DNA from: Paratinospora sagittata
Taxonomy: Eukaryota; Streptophyta; Magnoliopsida; Ranunculales; Menispermaceae
Assembly: GCA_035771175.1 (NCBI GenBank)
Contig: CM069598.1
Span: forward strand, 2,633,931 to 2,697,930
Reading direction: 5' to 3'
Length of the DNA stretch: 64,000 bases
Part shown: positions 35,501 through 45,677 of the stretch, one piece after another
How positions within the stretch are numbered: position 1 is the first letter of the stretch
Layout of the letters: each line of letters starts with the position of its first letter
Position numbers and translations under genes: made by a program
The notes under the pieces: model-generated
Seen by the model: only the letters and a program-made list of their open reading frames with translations
The model's database searches: none
What the model was told of the DNA's origin: nothing

Positions 35501-38500
35501 TGGTCAAAATGTATTTCACTGTTGCCATTTTTATTAGTTCAGCTCTGTTAGCCACAGTAGATGTTGTCCATGGCTTTAGATCGTGATGGTTGACGAGGCA
35601 GTTGCTTCTGAAATTCTATGTGTGAAAAGCAAATACCATTAATAAAATAAATGGGTTGTTGTTGGCTCCCTCTAGTTGTCTTGAGTGTTTTTTCCATTTG
35701 TCATCTCGTTGGATGGTCTGCTAGGGTTAAGGATATCGGTAGAGTTGCTTGTTTTTCTTTGGTGTGGTCCATTTAGAATGAAAGGAACCGCATGATCTTT
35801 GAGGGTATGGCTTTGGATTCTTCAGCTGTATGGCATTCCTCCAGGCTTGCGGCTTGCAATTGGATTTCTTAATCTAGTCTAGGGAATGGGTTCCCATTTA
35901 GCGCTTGGTTTAGAAATTGGGGGGCCATTTTATCTCATTCTTTTTTTTTTTGAAGAGAAACAAACCAAATATATTAATAAAAACTGAAAAGAGCAACAAC
36001 AAAATACATCAGCAGAAGAGAGTACTAGAGGTACTCTCACAAGCAAAATGCAAAAACCCCAACTTAAATCGGCCACTAAGCTAAAGACATCAAAACTGAG
36101 ATTACAAACAGTTTTCCCAATTTCTAACCCAATCATTTATGGAATATGCACCATTAATCTTGAAGGCAACCAACCAAGAGCTTGCCATAACAATAATGTC
36201 ATTCCAAAGTGCATCAACACTCCTAGAAACACCTTCAAAGATTCTCTGATTATGTTCGAGCCATGTCATCCATAATGAAGCCAAAGATCCTGATCTCATC
36301 ACTCTTAACTCATTCTGATTGTGGTGTGTTTTGCTGTTTGGCGTTGTTGAAGTATCTTTGGTACTTCATTATTTTTGTAGTCTTTATTTATTAATATAAT
36401 TATTGTTGTTTCTTCTAATAAATAAATAAATAAATAAATAAATAAAGGGGAAGTTTCTTAAAACAATTTCAGTATTAAAATGGGAAATTTTTAACAATTA
36501 CAGTATTGGCTATGCTCTGGTATCAATATTATCAGCATTTAGGAACTGAAAAAATGCATAAACTAAATGTATTAGAGATGAGGTTTTAAGTTGAGGGTGG
36601 CAAAATTGGAAAGAGTGAAGTAAAAAATGAAATAATTTGTGAATGTTGAAGATGCTGAGAGGGGAAGTGGGTCAATGTTGATATTGATCTAAAAGTCTAG
36701 GGACTGTACCGGGGGGGGGAAGATATAGACGTCTACAGCCTAGAAGAAAAAATGATTAGAGTCTAGTAATGAAATAAAATTTATTTAGCCAACCCCAATG
36801 GTAGGCATAAGGCTTTATGTGATTGATATAGTTCTATGCTTCTTCGAATTATTGGGGTTTGGACGAATACGCTTATTCAGTCATGGAACTCCTTTTATCT
36901 TTATTGTTAATTTGGCTTCGATGCGGAGTTCTTTTGCACGACGATTTATGGTCTTGCCATATGTAAAGCATACTAATTTTTTCTTGCTTATGTTACCTTG
37001 AGCTTTTCAAAAACTCAGGTCATGAGTTGCTTTGAAGCACTATATGACATTTTTCCACTTGATGCTATAAATTTTTGATCTTTTGCATTTTCCCTTATTC
37101 TTGTTCATGATTCATAGTTTTTGATCTTTATTCATCTGTACGTGCAATTGCAGGGTGGGAACTCTCTTGTTATCTCTACAGCAGGTCCAACTCCTCTTGT
37201 AACCCAAGCTGCAGGAGTCATGCAGAGTTCTATTGCTGTGACTCAGCAATCAGTTCCTGTTTTCCGTCAGCCAGCTGGAGTACATCTTCCCCATTATCCT
37301 CCGAACTACATGCCATATAGCCAGTACTTCTCTCCATTCTATGTACCTCCTCCGGCTATTCATCATTTTTTAAGCAACACTAGTTATCCTCAGCAACCTC
37401 CAACTGGCAACATATATCCCCCTTCAGCAGCAGCAACAGCTGCCACAGGTGTTAAATACCCTATTTCACAATATAAGCCTGGTAATACAGGCAGCTCTAC
37501 TCATGTCGCAATGCCAACCAGCTATGCGCCATACAACTCCTCTCCTGCTGGTTATAGTCCCAGTCCAGCTCCAACTACTGGAAACTCTACTGGCAATGAG
37601 GATCTTTCTCCATCTCAGTATAAGGAAAATAATGTCTACATCACTGGGCAGCAGGTTCATTTTTCCTTTACACTTTATGCTTATCTGTTTATCTCACCAA
37701 GTTTTTCAATATGTAATTGTTTTTCTTTTGTCTTCCGGTGAAAATCTTTTGCAACCCAGAAGAGCAATCTAATTGCTATGATTAACCTTTAGCATAGAAT
37801 ATTTGTGCAAATAAGAAACATTTGCATAGAGTAAGCATAGTGGACATGACAGTGTTGAGGGGATGAAGACTAATGCAAGATCACGTTAAAAATGAACTCA
37901 TTTATAAATAACAACCAAGTGATTAGTTTAACCACCTCCTGCTTTTTTCTGTTTCTAGTGAATTTTTTCTTCCTGCATGGTGTACAAGGAGGGTTCTCCT
38001 ACATCTTAAAAAAATTAGTGTGCAAAGTTTGGTGTGGACAAGCCTGCTATCCTTATGTCAAATTGTGGACTATGTTTTATCACACAGACATTTGGTACTT
38101 TCTTCATCGTCATTCAAAACTACCTGACAATCGAGCATCGACTGCTAGCAGTTGATAATGACAACCTGGAATATGCCTCCCTGGTATCTTTATATCTAAA
38201 TTAATTGTAACACTGCCCATTTATGTGTGCTGATAGAGTGATAGATACCAGAGACATTAAGTTTTACTAGCATTTTCAAAGTGCCATATCTTTGAATGGC
38301 AATGGAATTCTGCTGAAAAATATTTTTGACAAATTTTTTTTCAAGCTTTTCAGTGACATTTTCATTGTATGATACAATTATATATTAATTACTGTGTAAA
38401 AGATTAATGTCTCGCCCTATTAACACTAGTTGGTAACAATAGAGGTAGAGCTTGACCTAAATTAACATGGACACAAATAATTTAAAAAGATCTAACATCT

Positions 38501-39292
38501 TGTAATTTGAATGCTAACTTAGCCCTCAATAAAGCGGAGTGGAGGAAGCAGATTCATGTAACCGACCTCATGTAGTTGGGAAAAGGTTAAGTTGAGTTGA
38601 GTAAAAGATTCATATCTTACCTGCCATGCTACTTTTTGCTACCGAACATGATGCGTTGTTATATGATCTTGAGATTCTTGCGTTTAAGTGAAATATCTTC
38701 CTTTTTTATATGTTATGTGTTTACATAATCTGCTATAGTAAAGGCAAAAGCAGTATGATTGGTTAAAACATGATATGCGAGCTTTGAGATCATAGGTTCA
38801 AACTCCTATCTCACTTAACACACTCATACACACCTATTTAAGAAACGACATCCATACCATTGCTATATATGACTTTCTCTGAATCTTCCATGTCAATTTT
38901 AAAGCTGAGCTCATAATTCTAAATTCCTTCTGTTGGAATTGAGGAGCTTTCATGCTTATGGGAATTTTTCTTATAATCAGAAACTTCTTTTGCAGAGTGA
39001 AGGCTCAACTGTCTGGATTCCTGCACCTGGTCGAGAAATCTCTGGCTTGCAGACCAGTTCTTTCTACAACCTCTCTCCTCAGGGGCAGCATGTGACATTT
39101 ACCCCCACACAGGGTGGCCATGGCGCCTTCACTGGAATCTATCACCCTGCACAGACTGTAGCGGCAGCAACGGTTCACCCTCTCCTGCAGCAGTCTCAAA
39201 CAATGGCCGGAGCTGTGGAAATGGTAGGACCCCCATCTGGTGTTTATCAGCAGCCTCAACGCGCACAGATCAACTGGACCAATAATTACTGA
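20565..39292 (+). CDS. GBF-interacting protein 1-like protein (GIP1_N/DUF1296 family)
   Basis: Ten exons: 20565-20727, 22046-22089, 24323-24428, 24884-25016, 25198-25877, 28086-28479, 29155-29458, 29578-29742, 37154-37654 and 38996-39292. All have GT-AG borders, and the sum is 2787 nt (928 aa plus stop) with the phase closing at every join. Residues about 8-70 are the GIP1_N domain (IPSSVRKTIQNIKEIAGNHS, then DTFHEVKRKRDKRKE). An RG-rich patch follows (QGRGGRGGRG), then a long Ser/Thr/Pro/Gln-rich low-complexity region with Tyr/Pro-rich C-terminal parts (PPNYMPYSQYFSPFYVPPP). The founding member binds G-box factors and enhances their DNA binding in the nucleus; that role here is inferred from homology. 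Introns 2, 5 and 8 carry a solo LTR, a SINE/LINE nest and a LINE stack. The N-terminus looks closer to the GIP1-like paralogue than to GIP1 itself, so no symbol is given. Confidence 0.9.
23376..23967. mobile_element. Solo LTR, 592 bp, in intron 2 of the GIP1-like gene
   Basis: TGTTGGAAAAAAC...AATCCAACA with perfect TG/CA ends and inverted TGTTGG/CCAACA tips. GGGAC flanks both sides (23371-23375 and 23968-23972). There is no internal region, so it is the product of LTR-LTR recombination. It is the best-preserved of four related copies in the window. Confidence 0.85.
26273..27254 (+). mobile_element. tRNA-derived SINE in intron 5 of the GIP1-like gene, split by a LINE
   Basis: The SINE pieces are 26273-26389 and 27201-27254, about 171 bp together. 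TTGGTGCAAGGATAAG is an A-box-like and GGGTTCTAGTCG a B-box-like polymerase III promoter. The 3' end reads GCATCGGGCTGCCCTTT, the pattern of Au-type plant SINEs. Both ends are flanked by AATGTTTATCATATAAT (26256-26272 and 27255-27271), a 17-bp target duplication with no mismatch. Confidence 0.85.
26390..27183 (-). mobile_element. 5'-truncated L1-type LINE inserted in the SINE
   Basis: The reverse strand encodes the zf-RVT/C-terminal part of a plant LINE ORF2: a SKVKVFGWLLAHRRIN segment, zinc-finger CCLLCYQDSESPDHIFLHC, then WLERNRRIFHDRSLEKERLW. A T run at 26391-26405 is its poly-A tail. It is flanked by CTGCATAAATGTTGTCT (26373-26389) and CTGCATAAATGTGGTCT (27184-27200), a 17-bp duplication with one mismatch lying inside the SINE. 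RT and endonuclease domains are absent. Confidence 0.88.
31814..31896 (+). repeat. Tandem duplication of about 47 bp in intron 8
   Basis: GAATAATTAAGGAAAT followed by AGTACTCTTTGGT occurs at 31814-31860 and again at 31861-31895, with few differences. Confidence 0.7.
32340..35480 (+). mobile_element. Degenerate L1-type LINE ORF2 in intron 8, 5'-truncated
   Basis: It begins in the end of the endonuclease domain (LDRFLLSENWERIFP, then LPRLTFDHRLILL). The reverse transcriptase shows GPDGF (about 33124), FRPISLI (about 33288), RQGNPLSPFLF (about 33655) and the catalytic FADDT (about 33797). The zf-RVT region (IRLFAWLVAHKRINTYEML, CCMLCLEKGEHVDHLF) follows at about 34925-35065. Many frameshifts and stops break it. 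It has the same orientation as the host gene. I did not find a clear poly-A tail or target duplication. Confidence 0.85.
35650..36446 (+). mobile_element. LINE 3' fragment with AAAT-repeat tail, interrupted by another LINE
   Basis: The + strand shows the C-terminal LINE motif NERNRMIFEGMA and ACNWIS at about 35775-35870. After the inserted LINE (35942-36308) it continues into TTATTAATATAATTATTGTTGTTTCTTCT and ends in a run of AAAT units at 36417-36446. Its 5' boundary is approximate. Confidence 0.6.
35942..36308 (-). mobile_element. Short LINE 3' fragment, minus strand, nested in the previous LINE
   Basis: The reverse strand encodes WMTWLEHNQRIFEG and [15 protein letters not shown], then a 3' end with GGTTTGTTTCTCTTC and a poly-A tail (T run at 35941-35951). 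CTCATTCT flanks both sides (35934-35941 and 36309-36316), a probable 8-bp target duplication. Confidence 0.7.
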
Positions 39293-40647
39293 AGAAAAAA
39301 AGAAAAGAAAAGAAAAGAAAAAAACTTATTATTTTTTTTTTTTTGAAGATTCAAAACAAGAACTACAAGTCAGATTGTGGAACTTGGAGAGAGCCCAAAA
39401 AGTTCAACATTTGGATAACATAACCCACAGGTCTAATTTGAGAGTGTAAATATTTATAAGATGGCCAGAAAGTTGCAGGAAATGTTATCAGTTGTTTTTG
39501 TGGGCAATGGAAGGTGGAATTCGCCTTACTGATAATTGACCATTTAAGTTAGCATTTAAGTTAGTTGGGAAAGGTATGTGCAGGTCTCTCTTGTTTGCTG
39601 GTAGTTTTTTAATTTACTTTTCAATTAGTGATGGTGAGAAAGTTGTTTTTCGTTTCTTTTCCTTTTTTTTTTTTATTCAAGGTCCTTTAGCACTTGGAAG
39701 GTAAGATATAAGTTGGTGGGGGGTTTTCCATTCTTTTCACATACTGTCTTACCTGTAAAGTAAATTTTGACAGCAAGAATTTCTGTATTACATTACAATG
39801 AAACTGTTGTAATTGGTGTCAAAAGTAGCATTCCATTTGTGTTTTAAATGAAATTCTTGGAATCTTTTATATCACTGGGAAGACTTTGCAAAGCTTTTTC
39901 AGGATGCTAGCATTTACTCATTCTTGTGTGGTATTCTCACTCAGGATTATGACTCGACAATTTCATACAGTTGCTTTCATGATTGGGTTTAAGAGTCATG
40001 ACTGTGGTTGCAGGGTGACGTTTTTGTTGCATTTTGTACACAATTCATTTATTTTTTTGAAATTCTTCTGCTCCTAAGCGAGCCTTTCTGAAACCCTTTG
40101 AGGGTTTAGCTCAGTTGACAACTTCTTATGTTGTTGAATAAAGTTAAAGTCTTTATCTGTTAATTTTTTTTTTTTTTTTGTGCATCCTTGAGGCCTGATA
40201 TGAATGGCTTGCCTTTGACTAGAAGGGCGCTTTTGAACCCGAAAAAAAGAAAAAAGAAAAAAAATCGTCAGCTTCTTTATTTAAAAGGGCAGAGGTAGAG
40301 AAGTCAGGTGTAGGGAAGTAAAGATGCAGCATACTAGTCATGGAAATAGATGAACAAAGAGGAAGAACATTTCATATTCTTGCTTAGGAAATGTAGAGTT
40401 TGGTTTCCAAATATGTTTCTCAAAACTGTAGCCAAGAGTCTTCTCTGTACACATTTGCCTTTCAGAAAAATATTCAAAACAATGTAAACTAAATTAAGCT
40501 AAGCAAAAATAACAATGTGGGTTGGAATCTACCCACCTCTATCTCTATCCCTACCAAAAACAAAAAAATGAAAAATTCCATAGGGGTTATTTCCCTATAC
40601 CTGGCATTGCCCTATTTCCTTAGAATTCAAGTCAAGATAAATGAACT
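39293..40647. other. Convergent intergenic region (3' ends of two genes)
   Basis: Starts with an AAAAG microsatellite at 39298-39323 just after the GIP1-like stop. It then holds the 3' UTR of that gene, T-rich runs, and the 3' UTR of the transporter on the other strand. GGGTTTAGCTCAGTTGACAA at about 40103 resembles a SINE A-box but has no clear B-box partner. No gene seen. Confidence 0.4.
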
Positions 40648-43600
40648 TCAGACAGCTTCAGTAGTAGTAGTACTTTTTACAACCGGATTTTCTGCATTGG
40701 AAACTGCCTCAGTTTTGGGTTTTAAAGGAAATGAATTCTGCTTTGGAAGTAGTTTATTGGCAGATTCTTTTGACTCATGCAAGTTGAGTGAAGTATACAC
40801 TGACATTCCACAAAGAGCAGCAACAGCTCCACAGATGCTCAATACCCCAGGGTCTGAATTAAAAATCATATAGCTTCCAAGCAGGAGTACACACGTCTTA
40901 AACTGTCCCAGGACAACATGGGAGGTTGCTGAAGTTGCACTGCACACAGTATAATAACAGTCTAGATTAGTCATGTAGCTAGCTGAACTTAATGGCTCCA
41001 ATACTAAACCAAATTGGCTTAATATAACAAGAGACAGAAAAAAAAAAAGCAGAAATCCTTACTAGTTAAATTCATTGGAGTTGGGAAATCAGAATCTCAC
41101 CCAAGTACCAAAGCACCAGACCATTGCAGGAGAAATCCAAGGGCAGCAGATATGACAATAGCTGAAGTGTTATTGAGATCCCATTTAAAGGATAATACTC
41201 CTGGTGGGTCCAGCCATGGCATCAATGCCAGCAAGAAGAAAATAGTCACTGGGGTAGTCTTCCACATCAACCTGCACTCAAATATTTTGCTGTACTTAGG
41301 ATCCAGATTGAGATCTTGACATATCTTATATATTTACTTAGTTTGATATCATATCCATAAAAGGCCATATATATTGCAGCAACTTACGCAAGAGAGGTCC
41401 AATTGCCTTTTTGTTGCAAATCAGACCAGAGAATCTTATTTACAGCACTGGGTATTATCCATGCTAATGCAACACAAGCACCAAATAAATTGGATTCTAA
41501 ATCTGTGACAGTTGCAACTGCCACACCCACTGAGACAACTGTAAGAGCCAAAACCTGCACCACCACCATCAGAGCCTTATCATTTTATATGAAGAGTAAC
41601 TCAAAAACATAAGAATTGATATATTCTTTGGCTAATAGAAGCGAAGATTAAGAGTGCATGTACTGTAGCCTGTAGGGCCTGAATATGTTCATGTGCTTTT
41701 GACTTTGGGAATGGGAAAAATACTATGAAGAAAACTACAAATTAAAGGAGCAGCAAATAATTCAATAGTAATTTCTCAACACCAATTGGAAAGCTTGTAA
41801 TTGTGGGAAAAAAAAAGGAATCTGTCAATGAGATAAAAGCATCAATGAGTACCTTATTGAAAGAAACTCTTTTTTTGAATAAAATGAACTCTGCCAGGAC
41901 AATTGTTGGAGTGACTGAAATCTTAGCCATCTGATAGAAGCCAACACTACCCAACCGCACCCAGTAAAAAAAAAAAAGAAAAGAAAAGAAAAAGAAACAG
42001 GAAAGTAAGAAGAGCAAGGTGAGTCAAATATTGTATGGCAAGTTGCAATTTTATCTTGAAGTGTAGGAATATCATATCTAACCTGTTATGCTTTAAGCTA
42101 ACATTAGCAAGGCCGGTGGAGAAAGCCATAACCGTGCCCAAAAGAAATAGAGAGGAGAAAGGAGTAGATTTTGCAGGAGGAGAGACAGGAAGCAATGACA
42201 ATGCTTTAAAGATTGCAAGAAGGACCCAAGCAGAGGAGTAATGGATTAATGTGAGAAAAATTGGATAATTAAACCCAACTTTCCCCATCACCTACATAAA
42301 AACAACTCAAACCAATCAGAATGGATTAAAATAGGGGAGAAACGGAGTGATAGAGCTCCCCTGTGCAAACTGAAAGGTAATTGGGATTGTAAAGTATGAA
42401 TTTTGTATAACAGTGTAATATACCAATTTGTTTGCAAGTATTATCCCAACAGAAACCAAGAAATTGAATGTCATTGCCACAGTTGGCCCACAGAAACGCT
42501 TCTGTTGACGTTTCGCACCCTCTGAAGTTCGAAGCTCATTAAAGAGAGAACTTCGCAGCTCTTCCATCGCTCTACCTGATATTTTAGAAAGACGAAACCA
42601 AAGAAATTTAGAAACAAAATAAACCCGAGTATAAGGTGATATAGGTGAATTATTAGGTTCAAATCAGGAAAAGAATTAGTAAAACATATTCCTTGAGTGA
42701 GAACTAGATGTATAATGCTAGCTTTCTTTCAACAAAAAGTGATCTTTGAACATGTAAATGGAAGAATTTCCTAGCAAAAATAAAATGTTCTTCCCTGCTG
42801 CCAGCAACAACCACTAGAGACGATTGAAGCATCACAAACCAGAAGAAAAAAAAAACTATGTACTTAGAAGATCAAAGGAACTGAAAAGTGAAAAACCAAA
42901 ATTAAGGATGAAATTGCTTATGGTTGTGAGATAGCATGTCCTAATTCAGAGAATTAACATGAATGAATTATAAGAATGTCTTGAATTATATGCTTCCGAA
43001 ATAACTCTTATTAATGCTTATCACACTGTAAACCAACATTTTAGTCATGTAATCATGAATAAATGAGATTAAACAAAAAAAACTCAAGCTAATTATTAGA
43101 CAACTAGCACTAAAGCCCAAAAATGATTTAGAGAGACCAAGACCCTACATTGTCCTCGAGTACCACATGAGAAGAAAACAGGAAACTCCAAAAACCCAGA
43201 TGGTTGCATATTCATATTCTCATTTTCGTACAGAATTGAAGCTTCCATGAATAACAGAATCCAGAAACAAGAAAATTAACCAAAAATAGTCTACTTAGTC
43301 CCCAACTTGAAGAAAGACATCAAGCAAGCTTCATAATGCATTTTAATAAAACTAAATTACAACTGCCCATTTACTTCTGCTTGAAGCGAAAAATAAAATC
43401 TAGAAATATATAAGGAAAGCCACAGAAAGAAGAGCCTTCATTGTAAAGTAAGCTGCTCAATGATAACAACAGTTGTACTAACTCAACTAACAAATCCCAT
43501 TTGGTTGAATCAATCCTACTACTAACATCAATGGAAGAAAACATTTCAAAAAAAAAAAAAAACCCAAACCCAAACCCAAAAACGGTTAAAATCCGATAGA

Positions 43601-43847
43601 AACAATGAAATTACTCAGAAATTATAACAAAATCCAATTATTGGAGTAAGAACAGTGGAAATTAAGTGAAATAACGGAGACCCATTTGATATTTTGATTA
43701 AAAAAAAAAAAATCGAAACTCATCAATGCAGCTCAAGCTCAGAAAAAAGAAAAAAATCAAAGCAAGACCTGTTTCTCCCGCATCACTATCCTTGCGTTTG
43801 ATGAACCTGCGTGCATCTCTCCCAAACAACAAATCCAACACCTCCAT
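40648..43847 (-). CDS. Nucleotide-sugar/triose-phosphate-translocator-family membrane transporter
   Basis: Seven exons on the minus strand: 43847-43769, 42575-42424, 42291-42083, 41946-41853, 41554-41388, 41271-41101 and 40939-40648. The total is 1164 nt (387 aa) and all phases close. The start is MEVLDLLFGRDARRFIKRKD; the ATG at 42567 in exon 2 is internal. The protein has about ten hydrophobic segments of the drug/metabolite (NST/TPT) superfamily. Motifs seen are ILANKLVMGKVGFNYP, NSVGFYQ-like at the exon 3/4 join, VAVATVTDLESNLFGACVAL, LQWSGALVLGATS and HVVLGQFKTCVLLLG. Known relatives are Golgi/ER nucleotide-sugar or sugar-phosphate antiporters, annotated in plants as uncharacterised nucleotide-sugar transporters. 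The substrate cannot be read from sequence. It converges with the GIP1-like gene. Confidence 0.9.
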
Positions 43848-44120
43848 TTTTCACTTAACAATCTCTTCACCTTCATAAATTCCAATCACAATCTCTACAC
43901 TAAAAACCCTTCCAAACTTATCATAAAAAGCGAATTATTGTATATATTACGAGAACAGAGGAAGTGAAGAACAACAGTGAAGTGAATAACAACAGGATAC
44001 TCTCCTTTGCTGAATCAAACAGCAAAGTTTAACACCAAAAAGAATCCTTACAGGTAACGTTATTTGAATACATTATATTCGATCTCGTACTCCAAGGAGT
44101 CAGATAACAAAAATAGTACC

Positions 44121-44600
44121 TTACGTGGACCGCTAACGAAGGCCCACCGGCCCAACACACACACGTGTCTACAACACGACGTATTGTACAACGTAGCGTA
44201 TGGGAAACTTCGATAATAATCTATCTTATCGGCGCGTAATGTTGGACGTAATTTAATGAGAAATTAATGACCCGAAAATTGCTCTTCCAGTACTGTACTG
44301 GCTCAGCTCTATACTATACACCATCCTTCAGCAAGTGCCACGTGTTTTTTTGTTTTTTTAATATGAAATTGTCAAAATAAAAAATAGAGAAAATCGCGAT
44401 TTTCTCATAAGAAGTAGGCGAGATTAATCAACTGAACTCAAGAACTGAAGAAACAATCTTCGCTTAGCTGTAGCCTCTATGTAGGCTGAGTGTCATTTTC
44501 GAGATTGACAGAACTAACCTTGGTTTTTGTGCCTTTTTCCTGATCAGAGGAAGGAAGAATTATCGGAATCACCGAGAGCTATTATGACGCCACGTGTTTT
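44121..44600. promoter_or_regulatory. Cluster of three perfect G-boxes upstream of the transporter gene
   Basis: CACGTG occurs at 44162-44167, 44339-44344 and 44591-44596, and ACGTGG at about 44123. Two sites are in CCACGTGT context, close to the ABA-response element. The cluster lies 0.3-0.75 kb upstream of the minus-strand transporter ATG (43847) and about 1 kb beyond the end of the CCDC22 gene. bZIP/GBF or bHLH binding is inferred. Confidence 0.5.
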
Positions 44601-45677
44601 GAGTGTCGCACCATTCCTTGCCCGGTTAACTAACTAACTACAGTTCGCAACAAATAAAGTGATATGATATCCTTGGAATATAATTAATAATTCTACGAAT
44701 TTTGAGTATGATTGCTGCTTGAACGAGACAACGGATGGGGGGAGCTGTTAGTTGGATAGGTTGTTGAGGGCCAATAAAAATAATAAAATGGTGAGAGAAA
44801 AAGTTGGGTATTCTTATAAGAAAATATTAATCTAAAAAATATAATTACAATACAATTATATATTCATGTTCATTAAATAAGTATAATTTACACATCTGAA
44901 AGTATGTAATAAATAATTTAATAAACATAAATGTGAAGATGCATTGTAATTATATTTTTTTACAATTAAATTAACATTTCTCTTTTATAAAATATAATTG
45001 TCAAAAAAGATAATTAAATAAGGACAATACGTACATATGCACATTCCCATCAAAAGAGTTTAAATTTTAATGCAATATAGTAGGTATTAAATAATGGGCC
45101 TCATTGCTTGGTATAGTACCTTTCAATGCATGTGTATCTGATATCACATGAGTTAATAAGGCACCTTGATGTCTAAAAATGGAGAATTATTTGAATTGTT
45201 TCCTCAAGTGGTGTGCCAACACTAACAGATCAAGATATCACGTCACTTCACACTTGCCACTACAAATAAAGCAAGTTATATAGCGACCCATCAAAATGAG
45301 CAGCTCTTAGAGGTGTTAGGACGGGTAAATCAAACTTTCCAGTCAAGCAAATATTAACAAAACTTGCAAAGTAGACAAGTTGTTCTCCATCATCATGCTG
45401 GCAAGGCTTTTGTATTTTGCAGTAAGTGATGGACTCGATTAGAAGAAGAAGAGTCGGTAGCCAATCACTGTTAAAGAATGAATTATGGTTATGATTGAAT
45501 AGAATTTGGATGTCTTATAGTAGAAGGCAGGCTCTGCAATCCAAAAGTTGTTGGAATTTACAAAATGAATACATTTTCTGATTAGATTCAAAAGTTGAAC
45601 TGGCATTGGTTAATAAAAGTCTACAAATTTAGTTAAAAAGGGCATATGATTATAGAGATTTTGAGTAATTTACAGAT
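44601..45677. other. Intergenic region between transporter promoter and CCDC22 3' end
   Basis: AT-rich and without coding potential that I can support. It includes the 3' UTR of the minus-strand CCDC22 gene on the right. Confidence 0.4.

Larger units (their letters stand above)
29743..37153 (+). other. Intron 8 of the GIP1-like gene, 7.4 kb
   Basis: The intron is enlarged by LINE insertions at 32340-36446. The 29743-32339 part shows no coding sequence I can identify. 31920-32300 contains GATTAGTCCCGCATCAAATATG and CAACTTGGGGGCCAGTAAG, which look like a fragment of another dispersed plant repeat, unclassified. 36447-37153 is plain intron sequence. Confidence 0.6.

Noticed and set aside
38780..38830. 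Possible tRNA gene (GGTTCAAACTCC resembles a B-box)
   Set aside because: No acceptor stem, anticodon arm or A-box could be paired with it. At most it is an old SINE trace.
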